Origin: Davidsoniella eucalypti
Lineage: Eukaryota > Ascomycota > Sordariomycetes > Microascales > Ceratocystidaceae
Length of the DNA stretch: 64,000 bases
Assembly (NCBI GenBank): GCA_004009845.1
Contig: RMBW01000020.1
Coordinates: forward strand, 310,001-374,000
Direction: 5' to 3'
In this document: positions 31,671 to 43,500 of the stretch, piece by piece
How positions within the stretch are numbered: the stretch's first letter is position 1
Layout: every line of letters begins with the position of its first letter
Notes under the pieces: generated by a model
Told to the model about the DNA's origin: nothing
Database searches by the model: none
Seen by the model: the letters and a program-made list of their open reading frames with translations, nothing else
Made by a program: the position numbers and the translations under genes

Positions 31671-33779
31671 TTAGTTGAGCCACGTTGGCTGGATCTTTCG
31701 GCAAACATCCTCATAATCTTTCAACACACATTCACCGGGTTTGAGGCGAGGAGTCGTCCAAAACATCGTCCACTCTGTGCCAGGAAGCTTCATAGTGCCC
31801 TGAGAACGCTCAAAATACCACTTGTTCACGGGATTGTTCTGTCTGCTTCTCCAACAGACACCCCGAGGGAAGCAATCACGAGCCATTGAGTTGAACACAA
31901 TATCTGCCACGCCGCCCGTTCCTTGTGAACTGCGTAATACCGCTAGTTTATCAAGATATGGGACATATCTGTTTTGAGTATAAGCCGTTTCGTCGGTGAG
32001 CCCAGATGGCTTTTCCCACGTCAAAATCGCAGCTCCTTCGTAGTTTCCAGCAATTACTACTCCAGCAAGGTTATTTTCAACCCGCTGCAGATACTTTTTC
32101 ATATCAAGATCTCGCCCAAAGGAGTCCTTGATCAGGAATGAGAGCCTTGAAAGGTCAATGAAAGTATCTGTAAGTCGCGGACGAGGCGCTCCAGGTCGTG
32201 GTGGCTCCCATATCTGTGATGATGGGTTGGGATATATGGTAACCGGAGTTCCACGTTTCACCAAAGTTCCCATGCGTGCTCTAGGGTCGGAGGGAGCAAC
32301 AACTCCCGGGCCAGAGATTTTCTCAAAGGGCAGCGATGATGAGTATATGGGCTTATCGGTCAATAGATTATGAATCAATGGGTTTAGGGACTTTCGTGTC
32401 CGGACACTAGCGGCGATGCCAAAAGGCTGCAAGGTATTAGCCCCGTATTGCTGAGTTACTGGGCTTGCCGGACATACATTAGCGGCGGCCATTGGAGTTG
32501 TGATTAGCGCCGAGGAGGTAGAAGGGAGTATAGCGAGTGTGCTTCGGACAACTTTAAGGTTCTTGATATGGGAAACATTTTCGTTATACTTGTTGACAGA
32601 AGCTGGAGTGTTCGAGTCACATTCAAGGGCTCTTTCAAGGTCGTGGAGAATGTTGTCGTACTCCTGCTCAAGGTTCACGAACCGGTGAGCAAAACGAGAT
32701 CCCTGGGTGAATGGAAGGCCACCATTTGAGTCTAGAATGATGACCTTTTCGATAGTGCATGGAAGCGGCTTTTCAACTGGTGCTTCTCCAAAGAAATCGT
32801 CCGTGGGTGAGGACTGTAAGTTGGTGAAGTATTTGGCTAGTGCAACAAGAACGCTCTCTGGTGCCGTTTCAATAGTCTTGAAGGACAACGGATCACAAGC
32901 AAGTGCTGGGAGAATCGGAATCACACCGGCGGTCAATGCCTTTTCAATTTCTTTCGGGAAGGCAACATAGATTCCATTGGTGGAAAGTGGTAGCTCGGGA
33001 GACTTGAGACTATTATCGATACCGAGTATGTTCTCGACTACCGTTGCGCCTCGGCCTTTATACTTGTTGATAGCATAACCAAGCCGTTCGCATTGAGCCC
33101 TTATTTTTTTGTTGCTCGAAGATGGGCCGCAATCAACGACAACTGTGCACAAAAGACCGAGGGTTCTGAGCTGGGCCAGACTCTTAGCAACACCCTCTTT
33201 AGTTTCTTCATCCATTAGTTGCGGCGAGCGGATTTGAACGAGAGCAATGTGAATAGGGTCGTCCTCCTCTATAGCTTTCTGCTGGGTTTGTTGTGCTTCA
33301 GTAGCTAAGTCAGCATAATGGCCATGCGCCGCCGCAATCTCAGCTGCCGCCGCAGCTTCAACTGCTTTTTTCTCAGCCTGTTTCCGAGATAGTTCTCTCT
33401 GTGACTTGGCAGCAGAGGCATACTTTTGAAGATAACCTTTCGCATCTCGCTTGGTAGCAGAGGCTTCCAATACAGAGACGAAGAACTCCTATGGGGTAAT
33501 TAGCACTTGATATGATGGTTTGTAAATGGGCATAGAAGGGGTCAACGTACTCTATCAAGACTTACCTCGGCCTTCGTTTTGGGCGAAAGGCCAGGCGTGC
33601 CTGAGTAGCTCCGGATCAAACGTGGTCTCAGAGCATCAGCATGCGCCGCTGAGCCGTGGCAACGCTATTTTCTGTGTCAGTAAGGTTGAATTATCGACTG
33701 ACGGGGTTCAATGCGCAATATCTCTTACCGCAGCTGACTGGTTTGAAGCAAGAGCCACACGCCGCAACATACTCGTCAT
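31671..33779 (-). CDS. ARG2: mitochondrial amino-acid N-acetyltransferase (N-acetylglutamate synthase), 3 exons
   Basis: Exons 33779-33729, 33664-33566 and 33488-31671 give 655 aa. The N-terminus MTSMLRRVALASNQSAA is a typical matrix-targeting sequence, rich in Arg and Ser. EFFVSVLEASATKRDAKGYL marks the start of the fungal NAGS family. An inactive amino-acid-kinase-like region follows, then the NAT domain with FGRDLDMKKYLQRVENN, LAGVVIAGNYEGAAILTWE, DIVFNSMARDCFPRGVCWRS and WYFERSQGTMKL. The enzyme makes N-acetylglutamate from acetyl-CoA and glutamate, the first step of arginine synthesis. It is probably feedback-inhibited by arginine, as in the family. Length matches relatives (about 570-710). 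Confidence 0.93.
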
Positions 33780-35660
33780 CTTGGGGATCAGATTAGATCA
33801 GATGACTAGAGATGTTTACGACACAATAAGGGGGGAAGGCACGTAGGCCAACCGCTTTTGATAGTGTCTGCAGATATAGCACAGCGCAAGCTCGGCCAAG
33901 CAGAAATTGCCACTGTCCTGATCAAACAACCACGGTAGTGACAGATTTGGGCCCTGGGCGCCGATTCTGAAAGCTGGTAACCTTGCGACTTCGAGAAGAT
34001 GGCGATCCTTCGGTGGGATCGAGTTTAGATTGATAAGAAAATCTCGGAGGCTTCAAAATTAGAGCAAGAAGAGAGAGCAAACAAAAAGTGGACAATAACT
34101 GAAGAGACCCTCCAAGCCCAGCAAAACGGCCGTCCTCACCGACTGTCGAGCTCGAGCTGAAGGCGGCGGGCGGAGGGACAGCAGAGTTTTAGCAACAGGC
34201 AATTGTCATTGTTTGTGCAGTGTCGCGGCAGAAAGAAGCCAAGACAAGCGCAGCCAGTGACAAAGCAGAGGGCAAGTCGCAGATTTTGGCTGATGAGAGA
34301 GCCTTATCGAGCGAGGGCGGATTGAATGCCGGGGTGGGCTTCCTGATTTGGCGAGGGATTGCGGAGGGACCGGTGGAATAGCAAGCGATTGAAACGCCGA
34401 GGGTTTCTGTTACTTGGCTGCGATATCAGTGAAACTGCCATGCGTGGAAATTCTTCGCGATAAGAAAAGGGTTGACGAGAGAGACCGCGGTTTTATTTAG
34501 CCACGAATTGGAGAAATCCCAAGGGCTATCACCAAGTGATAGATATTTACATATGTATATAGTGTGGTTATATTAATATATATGAGTAACTTGGAAAATA
34601 AGAGAAGAAATAGAAGGTAGGAGGCAAACCTGTCCTATGTAGTCTCTTTGCCTCTGTCAAATATAGTAGTCAGTCTCGACCACTTTAACATGCACTTGGT
34701 ATGCTATCATACAAACTAGTCATAGAAGTCCTTGGCAAACGCTACCACTGTATGAACATACAGATTCATATTCATATATACAATATAACTACATTACATG
34801 CATTTCTATCGTAAAATGCACCCCTTCTCCTGCAGATGTCGTTGGCGGCATCTACTGCAAGGGGAACAACTTGACCGGGAAAATCTATCCAAAACGACAG
34901 TTACTCGTGCCAATATTGATTCATCAACAATAATATTGTGGGGCGCGGCACGAGTACATGAGAGAAAATACATACTGTCCTGCGTGCCGCCTATTGAGTC
35001 ATTCATGCTGTCAGATACATAAGTATGTACACCAATCCATAGAAAGTGCATATTTTACATGCACAATACTTCCTTTTTCAAATCTACCTCTGACAAACAG
35101 CAGGCTTCGAATGTATTCACCAAGGCCATTCACTAGCAAGAAAAAAAATAGCAATCAGTCTCGTTTGCTCATCCGATCCCACACTGTAATTGCGGAGTTA
35201 CAAAGACATAGCTCTACGAAGATGTAGCAAAGCCAACATCAAGAATAGCAACAACCCCAAACAAGGCTCGCCAGCCAAACGTGGGGTTCTTGTCGATTTC
35301 AAGATTCCGTACTACTATATGCCGGGCCGTTCTCCGTTTCGCTCCGAAAGGAGCGAATATAGATACAGATTCCTATAGTTAACTAAGTATGCAACGCTTT
35401 TATTAATAATATCATGCAAAAGTTATTGTCGCTCGTAAACACTAAGCCTGGTAGTTTCTTTGATCTGCGACACTAATCTGTGACTTATTTTCGAGTATCT
35501 TGACACTGTTCGGAACAACCTCCAGTCAGTGATTCTGTCCTCGTCGTGTATAAAGCCACGATACTGTTCGCTTCATATTAGTGATTTTTCAAGTCTTGAT
35601 CGGTACAATACCTTCCTCTAAAAACAACCAACGTTTAACATCACTTTAAACTCATTCAAT
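33780..35660. promoter_or_regulatory. divergent promoter region, 1.9 kb
   Basis: Upstream of both the acetylglutamate synthase gene and the dehydrogenase gene. Open frames at 34798-35378 are short and unlike any family. No repeat or RNA gene was noted. Confidence 0.45.
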
Positions 35661-36643
35661 ATGGCCCCCCGCCTTTTCTGGATCGGCCTCGGCAACATGG
35701 GCCGTGTACGTAAAAAAGAGTAGCTCCGCACTGAGTCTGAACCCACCATACTAACAATCTAATTTAGGGCATCACCAAAAACCTCGTCGCAAAAGGAAAT
35801 CTCGATGCTCCTCTCCTCATCTTTAACCGCTCTCGCCAGCGCAGCGAGACCCTCGCCGCCAGTCTAGCTCCCGGATGCGTTGAGATAGCCGACTCAATCG
35901 CATCTGGTGTCTCATCAGCCGACATCATTTTCACATGCGTTTCCAACGATGCCGCCGTCACAGAGTCTATTGACCTCGCTCTCGGTGTTTCCGTCACCGG
36001 CAAAACCTTTGTAGACTGTTCCACCATCCATCCAGACACTACAGAAGCCATTGCCGCCAAAGTTCAAGCTGCCGGCGCCACCTTTGTAGCGTGTCCTGTA
36101 TTTGGAGCTCCTGCCATGGCCGACGCAGGCCAACTAATCGCCGTCCTCGCTGGTCCAGCGGCATCTGTTGCCCGAGTCAAGCCATACTTCACCGGCGTGA
36201 CAGCCCGCGGCGAAATCGACCTCAGCGATCGACCATACAGCACAGCTACCACACTCAAGATTCTCGGCAACACCTTCATCCTCAACATGGTTGAGCAACT
36301 GGCTGAAGGGTTCGTGTTAGCAGAAAAGTCTGGCCTCGGCACAGACGTACTGCAGCAGTTCGTGAACCAGATGTTCCCCGGGCCTTATGCTGGGTATGCG
36401 CAGCGCATGGTCAGCGGCGACTACCATACGCGCGAGGAGCCTCTATTTGCCGTGGATTTAGCCCGAAAGGACGCTGGACATGCACTCAGTATTGCTAGCA
36501 ATGCGGGCATCAAACTGGCTAATGTCGAGACGGCGGATGCACACCTTGCCAAGGTCAAAGAATACAAGGGCGAGACAGGTGATATCGCCGGCATATACGG
36601 CGCTGTGCGAGCTGAGGCCGGCCTCAAGTTCGAGAACAACTAA
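35661..36643 (+). CDS. 3-hydroxyisobutyrate dehydrogenase-family NAD(P) oxidoreductase, 2 exons
   Basis: Exons 35661-35705 and 35768-36643 give 306 aa. The Rossmann motif GLGNMGRGI (residues 9-17) is created across the intron. Next come FTCVSNDAAV and the family signature DCSTIHPDTT. PVFGAPAMADAGQLIAVLAG is the substrate-binding glycine-rich loop. The catalytic Lys is probably in TTLKILGNTF (in place of the usual KLxNN). No mitochondrial presequence is visible, so this is a cytosolic beta-hydroxyacid dehydrogenase rather than the mitochondrial valine-pathway enzyme. The substrate is unknown; glyoxylate- or succinic semialdehyde-reductase-like enzymes belong to the same family. Confidence 0.88.
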
Positions 36644-37105
36644 TTGTAGACACTCTGTATACGCCCTACATATCATGAATAATGAAACAACATGTTCTGT
36701 CCTTGAATCAATCTCGCGGAATGGTGATGATACTCATGTTCCGGCTTGCATCTAACTCGGCTAGGCCAAAACTACATGTACACATTGACGAGTCAGCTTA
36801 GTCATCCACTCTAGGAAGTTCGTTCGTCGCAGCTTGCTTTTAGCAACGCAAACCAACTGAATAATTCCGGTCGTTTATTATTTAATTATTTTCCCCAGCT
36901 TCACAAGCCACATCGCGACATTTTCTCATTCTTTTCGGTCGACTACATTACAAGCGATATTCTCTTGATTTTTTTTCTCTCGCCCGAATTCCAAGTATCA
37001 GCACCCATCAATCGATTTGTTTCTCTCATCTCTGTTTCCGATCCGACGCGACCAGAAATCAGCGACCTTCAATTTCTCGACCTTTTTTAAATCACAATCT
37101 TCACC
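36644..37105. promoter_or_regulatory. intergenic region / promoter of V-ATPase subunit e
   Basis: 462 bases. The right half is rich in TTTTC and CT stretches, as in fungal promoters. No gene seen. Confidence 0.45.
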
Positions 37106-37592
37106 ATGGCGACTGGGTAAGCCAATGCTCTTTTTTCTTTGCTGGTGCTAGGAAGCTTTGATCGAGATATCTCCTACCTGAACTCTTCTGCTTCTATTGC
37201 AGCTTCGCTCGGCGATTTCCAGTGCCCCGAGCCTTCTAGCAAATAGCTTTATTAACGTCTCGTGTGTCGTGCCTATAGCTCTAGCATCTTCGTCGGCCTC
37301 TTTATTTGCGCTGCACTCGCCGTAGCTGCGTTCTTCTTCTCGCCCAAGGGACCTACTCAGATGTATGTTGTCCCTCTCTCATCCCCTCTCTATCCTCTTT
37401 CTTCATACCATAGGCCATGTCCGAACGTACTAACTCTTCTCGTTTCTCAGTATCTGGCGCTCGTCTCTCATCCTCGCCATCGTCTCCTGCTATCTCATGT
37501 GGGCGCTCACTTTCCTGGCGCAACTCAACCCCCTCATAGTACCAAACCGTGTCGATCTGCGGGTGCCGTCTTCGTCTGGCGGCGAGTTATAA
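37106..37592 (+). CDS. VMA9: V-type ATPase subunit e (Vma9), 3 exons
   Basis: Exons 37106-37116, 37279-37362 and 37451-37592 give 78 aa. Only eleven bases of exon 1 code (MATG). The product has two hydrophobic helices (SIFVGLFICAALAVAAFFF and SSLILAIVSCYLMWALTFLA) separated by SPKGPTQ-IIWR, followed by QLNPLIVPNR. This order and the PKG...WR and QLNPLI motifs are typical of subunit e of the V-ATPase Vo sector, which acidifies the vacuole. Length matches the family (70-80). The three-exon structure hides it from simple open-frame searches. It converges with ARV1. Confidence 0.9.
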
Positions 37593-38029
37593 ACATCCTT
37601 TTCGCAGAATACTCCTCTCGGTTTTCAATACTTTGCTTCAAAGATAAAATAGCCTCGCTCGATCCTGTCGGGATATGCACAAATGCGCTTCACATACGGC
37701 CTATAGCGGATGACGTCGTCATTTCCAGCTCACCTATGCCTTCGTGCCTAGCTGTACTTCATATCGTCTTGTTCTCTTCGCTTCTCTCTTTCTATACCGT
37801 CTGGTTTTCTTTTCATCCTATCTACACACTGGCGTCTTGTTTTTTTATTCACATCAGGGTTCTCTTCTTCTGCCTCTTTTTTTTTTCCCTTGGTTTACAT
37901 TGTTCTCTACAAGTTGAGATGAACACGGAATGTCATTTTTGCAAGTCAGATATATAGCACTAAGACAGAATGGAAAAAAAAAAAAAACACATATCAATTC
38001 AAACAACTCGCTATCTACAGTTTTACCAA
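37593..38029. other. 3' intergenic region between convergent VMA9 and ARV1
   Basis: 437 T/C-rich bases with a 16-base A tract near 37972. Nothing else seen. Confidence 0.45.
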
Positions 38030-39032
38030 CTAGTCCACTGCCAATGTCCCTAGCCAGTCTTTTGCATATACCATGACCTCCCACATTGCCCGGCCTTCCT
38101 CAGCCATACTACCTTCGCCTGTACTATCCAGTCCACGCATTCCCGCAGCCCACAAGACTGCCTGGCTCACCGTCCAGCGCGACAACGTACCCGCCAACGT
38201 AAGCACCAAAGCGATAACATAGCCACTATCAAGCAAGATCCTTAGTGCCTCTATATTGTTAGCCACCAGCGCCCAGCCCAGCGAGCGAGCGGCTGCGGGC
38301 ACATCGTAATCCCAGATTACCATGAGCATAGGGAACAGTTTGGTCGAGGAGGACACCATGAGTGCGGTAGACACGGAATTTGGTCGTGTATAGCGCGGAA
38401 ACATGCGCAGTAGACAGAGCGGAGACCAGGCTGAGCAAGTCAAGAAGCGGATGGACATGTGGAAAGCGAGCGTCGAGAGGGAACAAAGCGTTACTTGTAG
38501 AAAAAGGAAGGGGAAGGGGAAAGGGTTAGCAAGAACAGAAAGCAGAGAAGAAGAGATATAGAACGTACGGAAGAAACAGTATTGCAGAACGATGGGCTGC
38601 TGTGTGAACTGCGCCATGCCATTAGCGACGCCAGAGGGTTCTAGAGCCGCATTGCGCTTCTCGATGCGAGCCCAAGTTAGATAAACATCGAACAAGAAGA
38701 GCATAACACCCAATCTGACGATAGACGGCTATAATCACTACTCGTTAGCCTTACATCAACCAACACATGGAATAGATTCATATACTTGCATCGAATCGAT
38801 CTCGTTCTCCCATGAGTGTATTATGTAGGAGATGTCGGTATACCTGCGGCTTGATCAGGACCATGTCGATGAACATGACGACAAAGTCATGCTCGACATA
38901 CTTATCGCAGAAGCGCCCGCATTTGCGACATACTGCTAGCCGGATATTGTGGCCGCCGCCTTTCCCGTCGGTACCGGAGTACAGCGTCCAAAGCTTCTCG
39001 ACTGGGTAGCTACACTCGATGCAGATCGGCAT
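38030..39032 (-). CDS. ARV1: Arv1, ER sterol/GPI-lipid homeostasis protein, 3 exons with a GC-AG intron
   Basis: Exons 39032-38790, 38728-38569 and 38493-38030 give 288 aa. The Arv1 homology domain is complete: CIECSYPVEKLWTLYS, then CRKCGRFCDKYVEHDFVVMF and LIKPQVYRHLLHN. The two CxxC pairs probably bind zinc. The joined sequence RDRFDPSIVRLGVMLFLFDV leads into several membrane helices. Intron 1 uses the donor GCAAGT; the only nearby GT donor would break the frame. Intron 2 (75 bases, GTACGT donor) is a multiple of three and so hides inside an open frame. Arv1 is an ER membrane protein needed for sterol distribution and for delivery of GPI intermediates. Confidence 0.9.
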
Positions 39033-39833
39033 ACTTGGGTTTCTTTCGTCCTCTCCTACTTTTCCCTCCCTTCTTATACCAGATATATCGTTTCTAAGTC
39101 AGAAACGAAAAGAGGAATATTGATGCGCCTAAACAATTCGTGGTCGTTTGAACTTGTGACTTTTTTTCGTCTTTTCCAGTCAAAGAATGGGTGGGTTTTA
39201 GAAGGCAAGGGCAATCAATCATTTAATGCGCCTTTGCTCCCCTTGTTGCTTCAATCTTGTTGCTTCAATAGCTGGCTTCTTTTGAGCTTGTTCTCATAAG
39301 CTCTAACAAAAACGAAAGGGGGTAAAGAAAAGAAAGCCTGAATCTTTTACGCTTTTCTTCATTCAAGATGAAAAACGTAGGTTCATTATAAAGTTCATGC
39401 GTCACCATCACGTATGTGTAGAAAATTACTGAAGCTACTGAGCTGTCTTTTGCGACGTTGATGTTCGTGGATCATCATATCACGTGTTTATATGGGTTGT
39501 CATAACCCTACTATATACATCTCCTAGCAAGAAATAATCACATATTGAAGTTGAGGAAATCAGTTTTGGTAATGAAGAATGCTGTAAGTATTTACGTAGA
39601 TAAAAACAAGACGCTGTTCAACTATCTGATGATATAGACAACCACCAAAGTGAAAGATATATATGTGTAAGTAGCATGTGTTATACAAGAGGGAGACACA
39701 TGGTTTACAGGCAACGAAGCGACAGAGGCGTATTTGTCGCAAGGCTTCGATTGTCCGGTGAAGTGAAAGAAAGAAATCTCAGTATTTGCCGGTACTGCAG
39801 TAGAAGGGTGAGTTTAATTGTGCTATTATGCAT
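39033..39833. promoter_or_regulatory. ARV1 promoter side / 3' side of LysM gene
   Basis: 801 bases, no gene supported. A CACGTG core lies at 39481-39486, about 450 bases before the ARV1 start. Confidence 0.45.
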
Positions 39834-41834
39834 TTAATCGCGCTTTCCCACTTTGCGCGCCCGCATAGCTCGGGTTGCCGTCTCGGCAAAGTCATTATCG
39901 GGTCCCGGGCCGCCAACCGTTGCGACGTCTATGGCGGCAAAGCTCGAAGACACGGCCCCATTACCGCCGTTGCCATTCCTGTGGCGGGATGTATCTAAGG
40001 AAAACACAGGTGGTTGACCGTCGTCGCTCATGTTGTCGCTGAGCTCGATTAGGTCCGAGGGGAGAAGGTCCATAGCGCCGCCTCCACCTAGACCACCGCT
40101 GCCGCTGCCACTACGGAGACCTCGCACTCCGCGAGGTGAAGAGCCCGAGCCTGGGCTCTTAGCGAGGGCCCCACGAACCCAAGTCTCCATAACGGAGGCC
40201 ATGCGATCGATGCTAGTCCCAGCATTCTGCAGAGAGCGGGTTAGGTCGTCGGTGATGGCGCCTCCGGCGCCGGTGCCCACTGCGGCACTAGCTGGCGCGC
40301 CATTGGCCAAGACTCCAGGAACGTCCATCTTAATGCCGATAGATGCCGTCTCGGACCCCATAATCGCCATGGATGGGACGGCGTCCATGTTCAAGCTAGG
40401 CATGTGTTTCTTGGCCCATTTATTGAGGATATCGTTGGCTGGGCCCGGGGCGCGGACGCTTAAGCTACCTACACCGCCAGATTTTCGCATCCAGGCAGGT
40501 AATGTGTCTTCAGTGTTGCTAAGACCACGGGAGTGGCCATGTCGGGGCGATAACGTAGTCTCGGCTCGCTGAGAGTTGACTAGACTAGAGCCTCTCTGTC
40601 GAGTCCGTGCTTGGGAATCACCGTTGGCGGCTGTTGAGCTATGGGGCGAGTCTGAGAGCGCATCGATACTCTGGCGCGGGGTGGAAAGAGAGGAGGTTGT
40701 ATGGATACTCTTCTTCCGGCGAGGAGGGAAATATCCTGTTGAGCGTTTCGAAACGCGGCCAATCTCGACTGGAAATTTGAGGCTTTCGAGTTCCACCCAG
40801 CGCACGTGCTGCCACGGCTTGTCGGGGTCGACTTGGAAGTTGGATGAAGAAGCTTCTATTGACGATGGAGAGCTGCGGTTCATAAAGAAGTTGTCAATCT
40901 CGAGCTGTTGTTGGCGCTGTCGTATCTCCTCACGCTCTTCGGGCGTCTTGTTGTCTAGTTCAGAGTTCGGTTCCTCGGCGGGTGGATCACAGGTTTTCCC
41001 CCGAACGCCACATTCATCTACGGGGATGAAAAGGCGTTTACGCAGCTGTATATCGTTGGACCAAAGGCCATTGGCCTTTTTGAGAGCTGCGTCTCGGCAG
41101 TTATACTTGAGTAGAATGCCGGCAAATGTGTCTGTTGGTTGAATATGGTGTATGTAGCATAGCAGAAACTCTTCGGCTTCTTCACGCCCGGTCCTGGGGA
41201 ACTCATCGGACGTTCTGTGCTTGAATTTCCCGCTGACATCAAGGCCACCATTGACTCCCTCGTGACTTTCGAGAACAGTGGCACGGCGAGCGGCTGTTAA
41301 TGCAGCTGCCATTTCGGCACGAGAGCCAGCGGCAATGTCTTCCATGGTCAAGCGGGATGCGCCATTGCGTTGTGGCCGGGAATCCGTAGGCGGTTCTGGG
41401 CCCCAAGAGCTGGGGATTGCCGACCGTTTAGACAAGGCCTTGGTACGGCTGTTTTTTCGATTAAGTCCGTTCGAGGTGGTGGTATACAGGTTGCCATCTT
41501 GGGGACTTGAAGAGAACAGAGAAACAGCAAAGTCGGTCATCGATGCCCAACTATCTCCGAGAAAGCTTCCAGAGTTCGCTCCAACGCTCCGGCTGCGACC
41601 GGCTCCCGACGAGGCATTGGCTACACGCATGTTCTTGAATCCCTGGTAGGACTCGGATCCAGCTCGATTTGGCCCGTCATCTCGTTCTGGCATGCGGGCA
41701 GTGCCTCGCATAGTAGTCGGGCTCGTTCTGGCAGCAGAGACTGATTTGCCAGAAGAAGCAGTAGAGATGCCTTTGGTCCCGACTCTACGCACCGCCGCAC
41801 CAGTGACCGTAGTTGTGTTTGATCTAGTCTCCAT
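39834..41834 (-). CDS. intracellular LysM-domain protein
   Basis: Single-exon gene of 666 aa. There is no signal peptide (METRSNTTTVTGAAV...), unlike secreted LysM effectors. One LysM-like domain lies at about residues 226-275 (YIHHIQPTDTFAGILLKYNC ... NDIQLRKRLFIPVDEC). The rest is mostly disordered, rich in Ser, Gly and Arg. A possible conserved block reads PWQHVRWVELESLKFPVEIG, and a Gly-rich stretch (SGSGSGGLGGGGAMD) lies near the C-terminus. Similar cytosolic LysM proteins occur across filamentous fungi with unknown function; some eukaryotic cousins are linked to vesicle traffic. No catalytic motif is seen. Confidence 0.85.
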   Translation of the reverse strand: METRSNTTTVTGAAVRRVGTKGISTASSGKSVSAARTSPTTMRGTARMPERDDGPNRAGSESYQGFKNMRVANASSGAGRSRSVGANSGSFLGDSWASMTDFAVSLFSSSPQDGNLYTTTSNGLNRKNSRTKALSKRSAIPSSWGPEPPTDSRPQRNGASRLTMEDIAAGSRAEMAAALTAARRATVLESHEGVNGGLDVSGKFKHRTSDEFPRTGREEAEEFLLCYIHHIQPTDTFAGILLKYNCRDAALKKANGLWSNDIQLRKRLFIPVDECGVRGKTCDPPAEEPNSELDNKTPEEREEIRQRQQQLEIDNFFMNRSSPSSIEASSSNFQVDPDKPWQHVRWVELESLKFPVEIGRVSKRSTGYFPPRRKKSIHTTSSLSTPRQSIDALSDSPHSSTAANGDSQARTRQRGSSLVNSQRAETTLSPRHGHSRGLSNTEDTLPAWMRKSGGVGSLSVRAPGPANDILNKWAKKHMPSLNMDAVPSMAIMGSETASIGIKMDVPGVLANGAPASAAVGTGAGGAITDDLTRSLQNAGTSIDRMASVMETWVRGALAKSPGSGSSPRGVRGLRSGSGSGGLGGGGAMDLLPSDLIELSDNMSDDGQPPVFSLDTSRHRNGNGGNGAVSSSFAAIDVATVGGPGPDNDFAETATRAMRARKVGKRD

Positions 41835-43500
41835 GATGAATATCTAGAAGTTTGGGACACAGATCAAGCCGGCACAGTGTGTTCGAGGAGACGCGAATTG
41901 AGGGGGTCCGCCAAAAGCGAGGTACGCTCTCGACTTCGACGCAGCGAGAGGTCCTAATTCACGGTGAACCCTATAGTGGGCGGAAAGGTACACAGATGCC
42001 TCTATAAACGGCGCTGGCGCGGGTAACGGGCGAGACGAGCTAGTGCTAGATTGAGAGGAGAGATTGTGTAGGATTCGAGTTGGTGGCAGCTCGTTACTAG
42101 TTGTAGATATGAACGACAGGTCAAAGGCTGGGGATTGGTGGCCGGTCGAAAGATATTCGGAAAAAAAAGAAAGAGAAGACTCCCAAGGGATAATAAGACT
42201 GGGAAGAAACGACAGTAGATAGCTGGGATCTATGCAGCAAGAAAAAAAGGACAATGATCGGGCGACTCGGAACGGTGGACGGTGTAGATAGTAGCAGTAT
42301 CTGGTCTTTACCAAAGCTCACAGTGCTGAAGAAGCGAGACAGGACGGAGCAGTAGGCCGCTGGGTAAGTTCACAGTATATCCTGCAGTTGTATTGGCGTC
42401 GGTCGTCGAGCGGCAACACAAGCCCGGCTGGTGCAGCACACAGAGAAGTTGTTCGAGTATCTGTGGAAGCGTCGAGAGAACGTAAAGATTGATGGCTGTT
42501 CTAGAAGAAAGAAAAGGAAGGAGATGTTGCAGAAAGAACGGGCTGGTTGGCGAAGCCAAAAGAAAAAAAAGAGGTGCTTGGATCTGGTGTTGTGTTTGAG
42601 AGAAGTTCCGTGCGTTACTTCTTCAAGCAGTGCCGTAGTAGTTAGTGCTGTGCTTAGTTCTGGGTCTATCACTAGCAACACCAGGTGCAGCAGACGTCAC
42701 TTTTCCTCACTAGGGGCTCCTAAAGAGCCCAGACAGTGCTTTAAAACATAAATAGCAGAAGCTAAAAGGACAGGGCTCACCCCGGCCAGCGACAAGGACG
42801 GCTTGACACTTTAAGTGCTAGAGTGTTTAGAGCTCTCTCAGGACCTTAACGAGCAGTGCTCCGGCAGAACAGAGCGAAGAACTACTGGCCTGCACTGCCC
42901 TCTAGATAAAAAAATTATATATATATAAAAGGCGATAACTCGACTTGTGTTTGTTATTCAAGCCCATAGCTTTACTTACAGCAGGGACCAGAAGAAAAAA
43001 AAGGGACGCGAGACGATGTTGTCGCCACAGACAAGATGTCAAAGCCAGAGCAAAAATGCGCACCGGACATCATCAATAGCGATGAAATTTTGGATTGGGA
43101 AATTTGGCTACATTATCGGTTCATAAAGAATTCAATTTATTCAGAAGTCAATTTAATTCTAGCAAACGCCTATCCAGGCCGCATCTGGCATAGAGCGCTC
43201 GCTCTCATTGGTCAGATTAACACAACAATGATAGAGGCTATCTTATCGATTCCAGATTCACAAGCCAGTTGATACTTTTAGGAAATTTCAAACGCCAAGT
43301 TTTTAGGGTCTAAGCAGTCTTAGACCATCTGGTAGAGGAAAGTAGATCGATCTCTTAAACCAAGTTAGGTTTTAAAAGCGCATAATATAACCCTCTTTTG
43401 GATTCCTATGAAATGTCTATCGTCAGATATCCAAAAGACCTGTAAGCCCACTTCTTCTATATGAAATATTGTATATATATGTCATAGCCGAATGACTTTT
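41835..43500. other. intergenic region (LysM promoter; 3' side of CTF1-like gene)
   Basis: 1.7 kb. The part next to the LysM gene (to about 42700) is probably promoter and 5' leader. A lone 78-codon frame at 43036-43272 is listed separately. Confidence 0.45.
43036..43272 (+). CDS. hypothetical small protein, doubtful
   Basis: ATG-initiated frame of 78 codons beginning MSKPEQKCAPDII. I recognise no family, signal peptide or membrane segment. The composition (W, I, H, R) looks more protein-like than most neighbouring frames. It stands alone between two gene ends. It may be chance, a relic or a lineage-specific small gene. Confidence 0.2.
   Translation: MSKPEQKCAPDIINSDEILDWEIWLHYRFIKNSIYSEVNLILANAYPGRIWHRALALIGQINTTMIEAILSIPDSQAS

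Noticed and set aside
33780..34100. Arginine attenuator peptide uORF before the acetylglutamate synthase gene
   Set aside because: Such a uORF belongs to the carbamoyl-phosphate synthase small-subunit gene; no matching short frame was recognised here.
40030..41142. Two plus-strand frames of 180 and 188 codons
   Set aside because: They lie wholly opposite the LysM gene, whose minus-strand frame has a recognisable domain and a good start.
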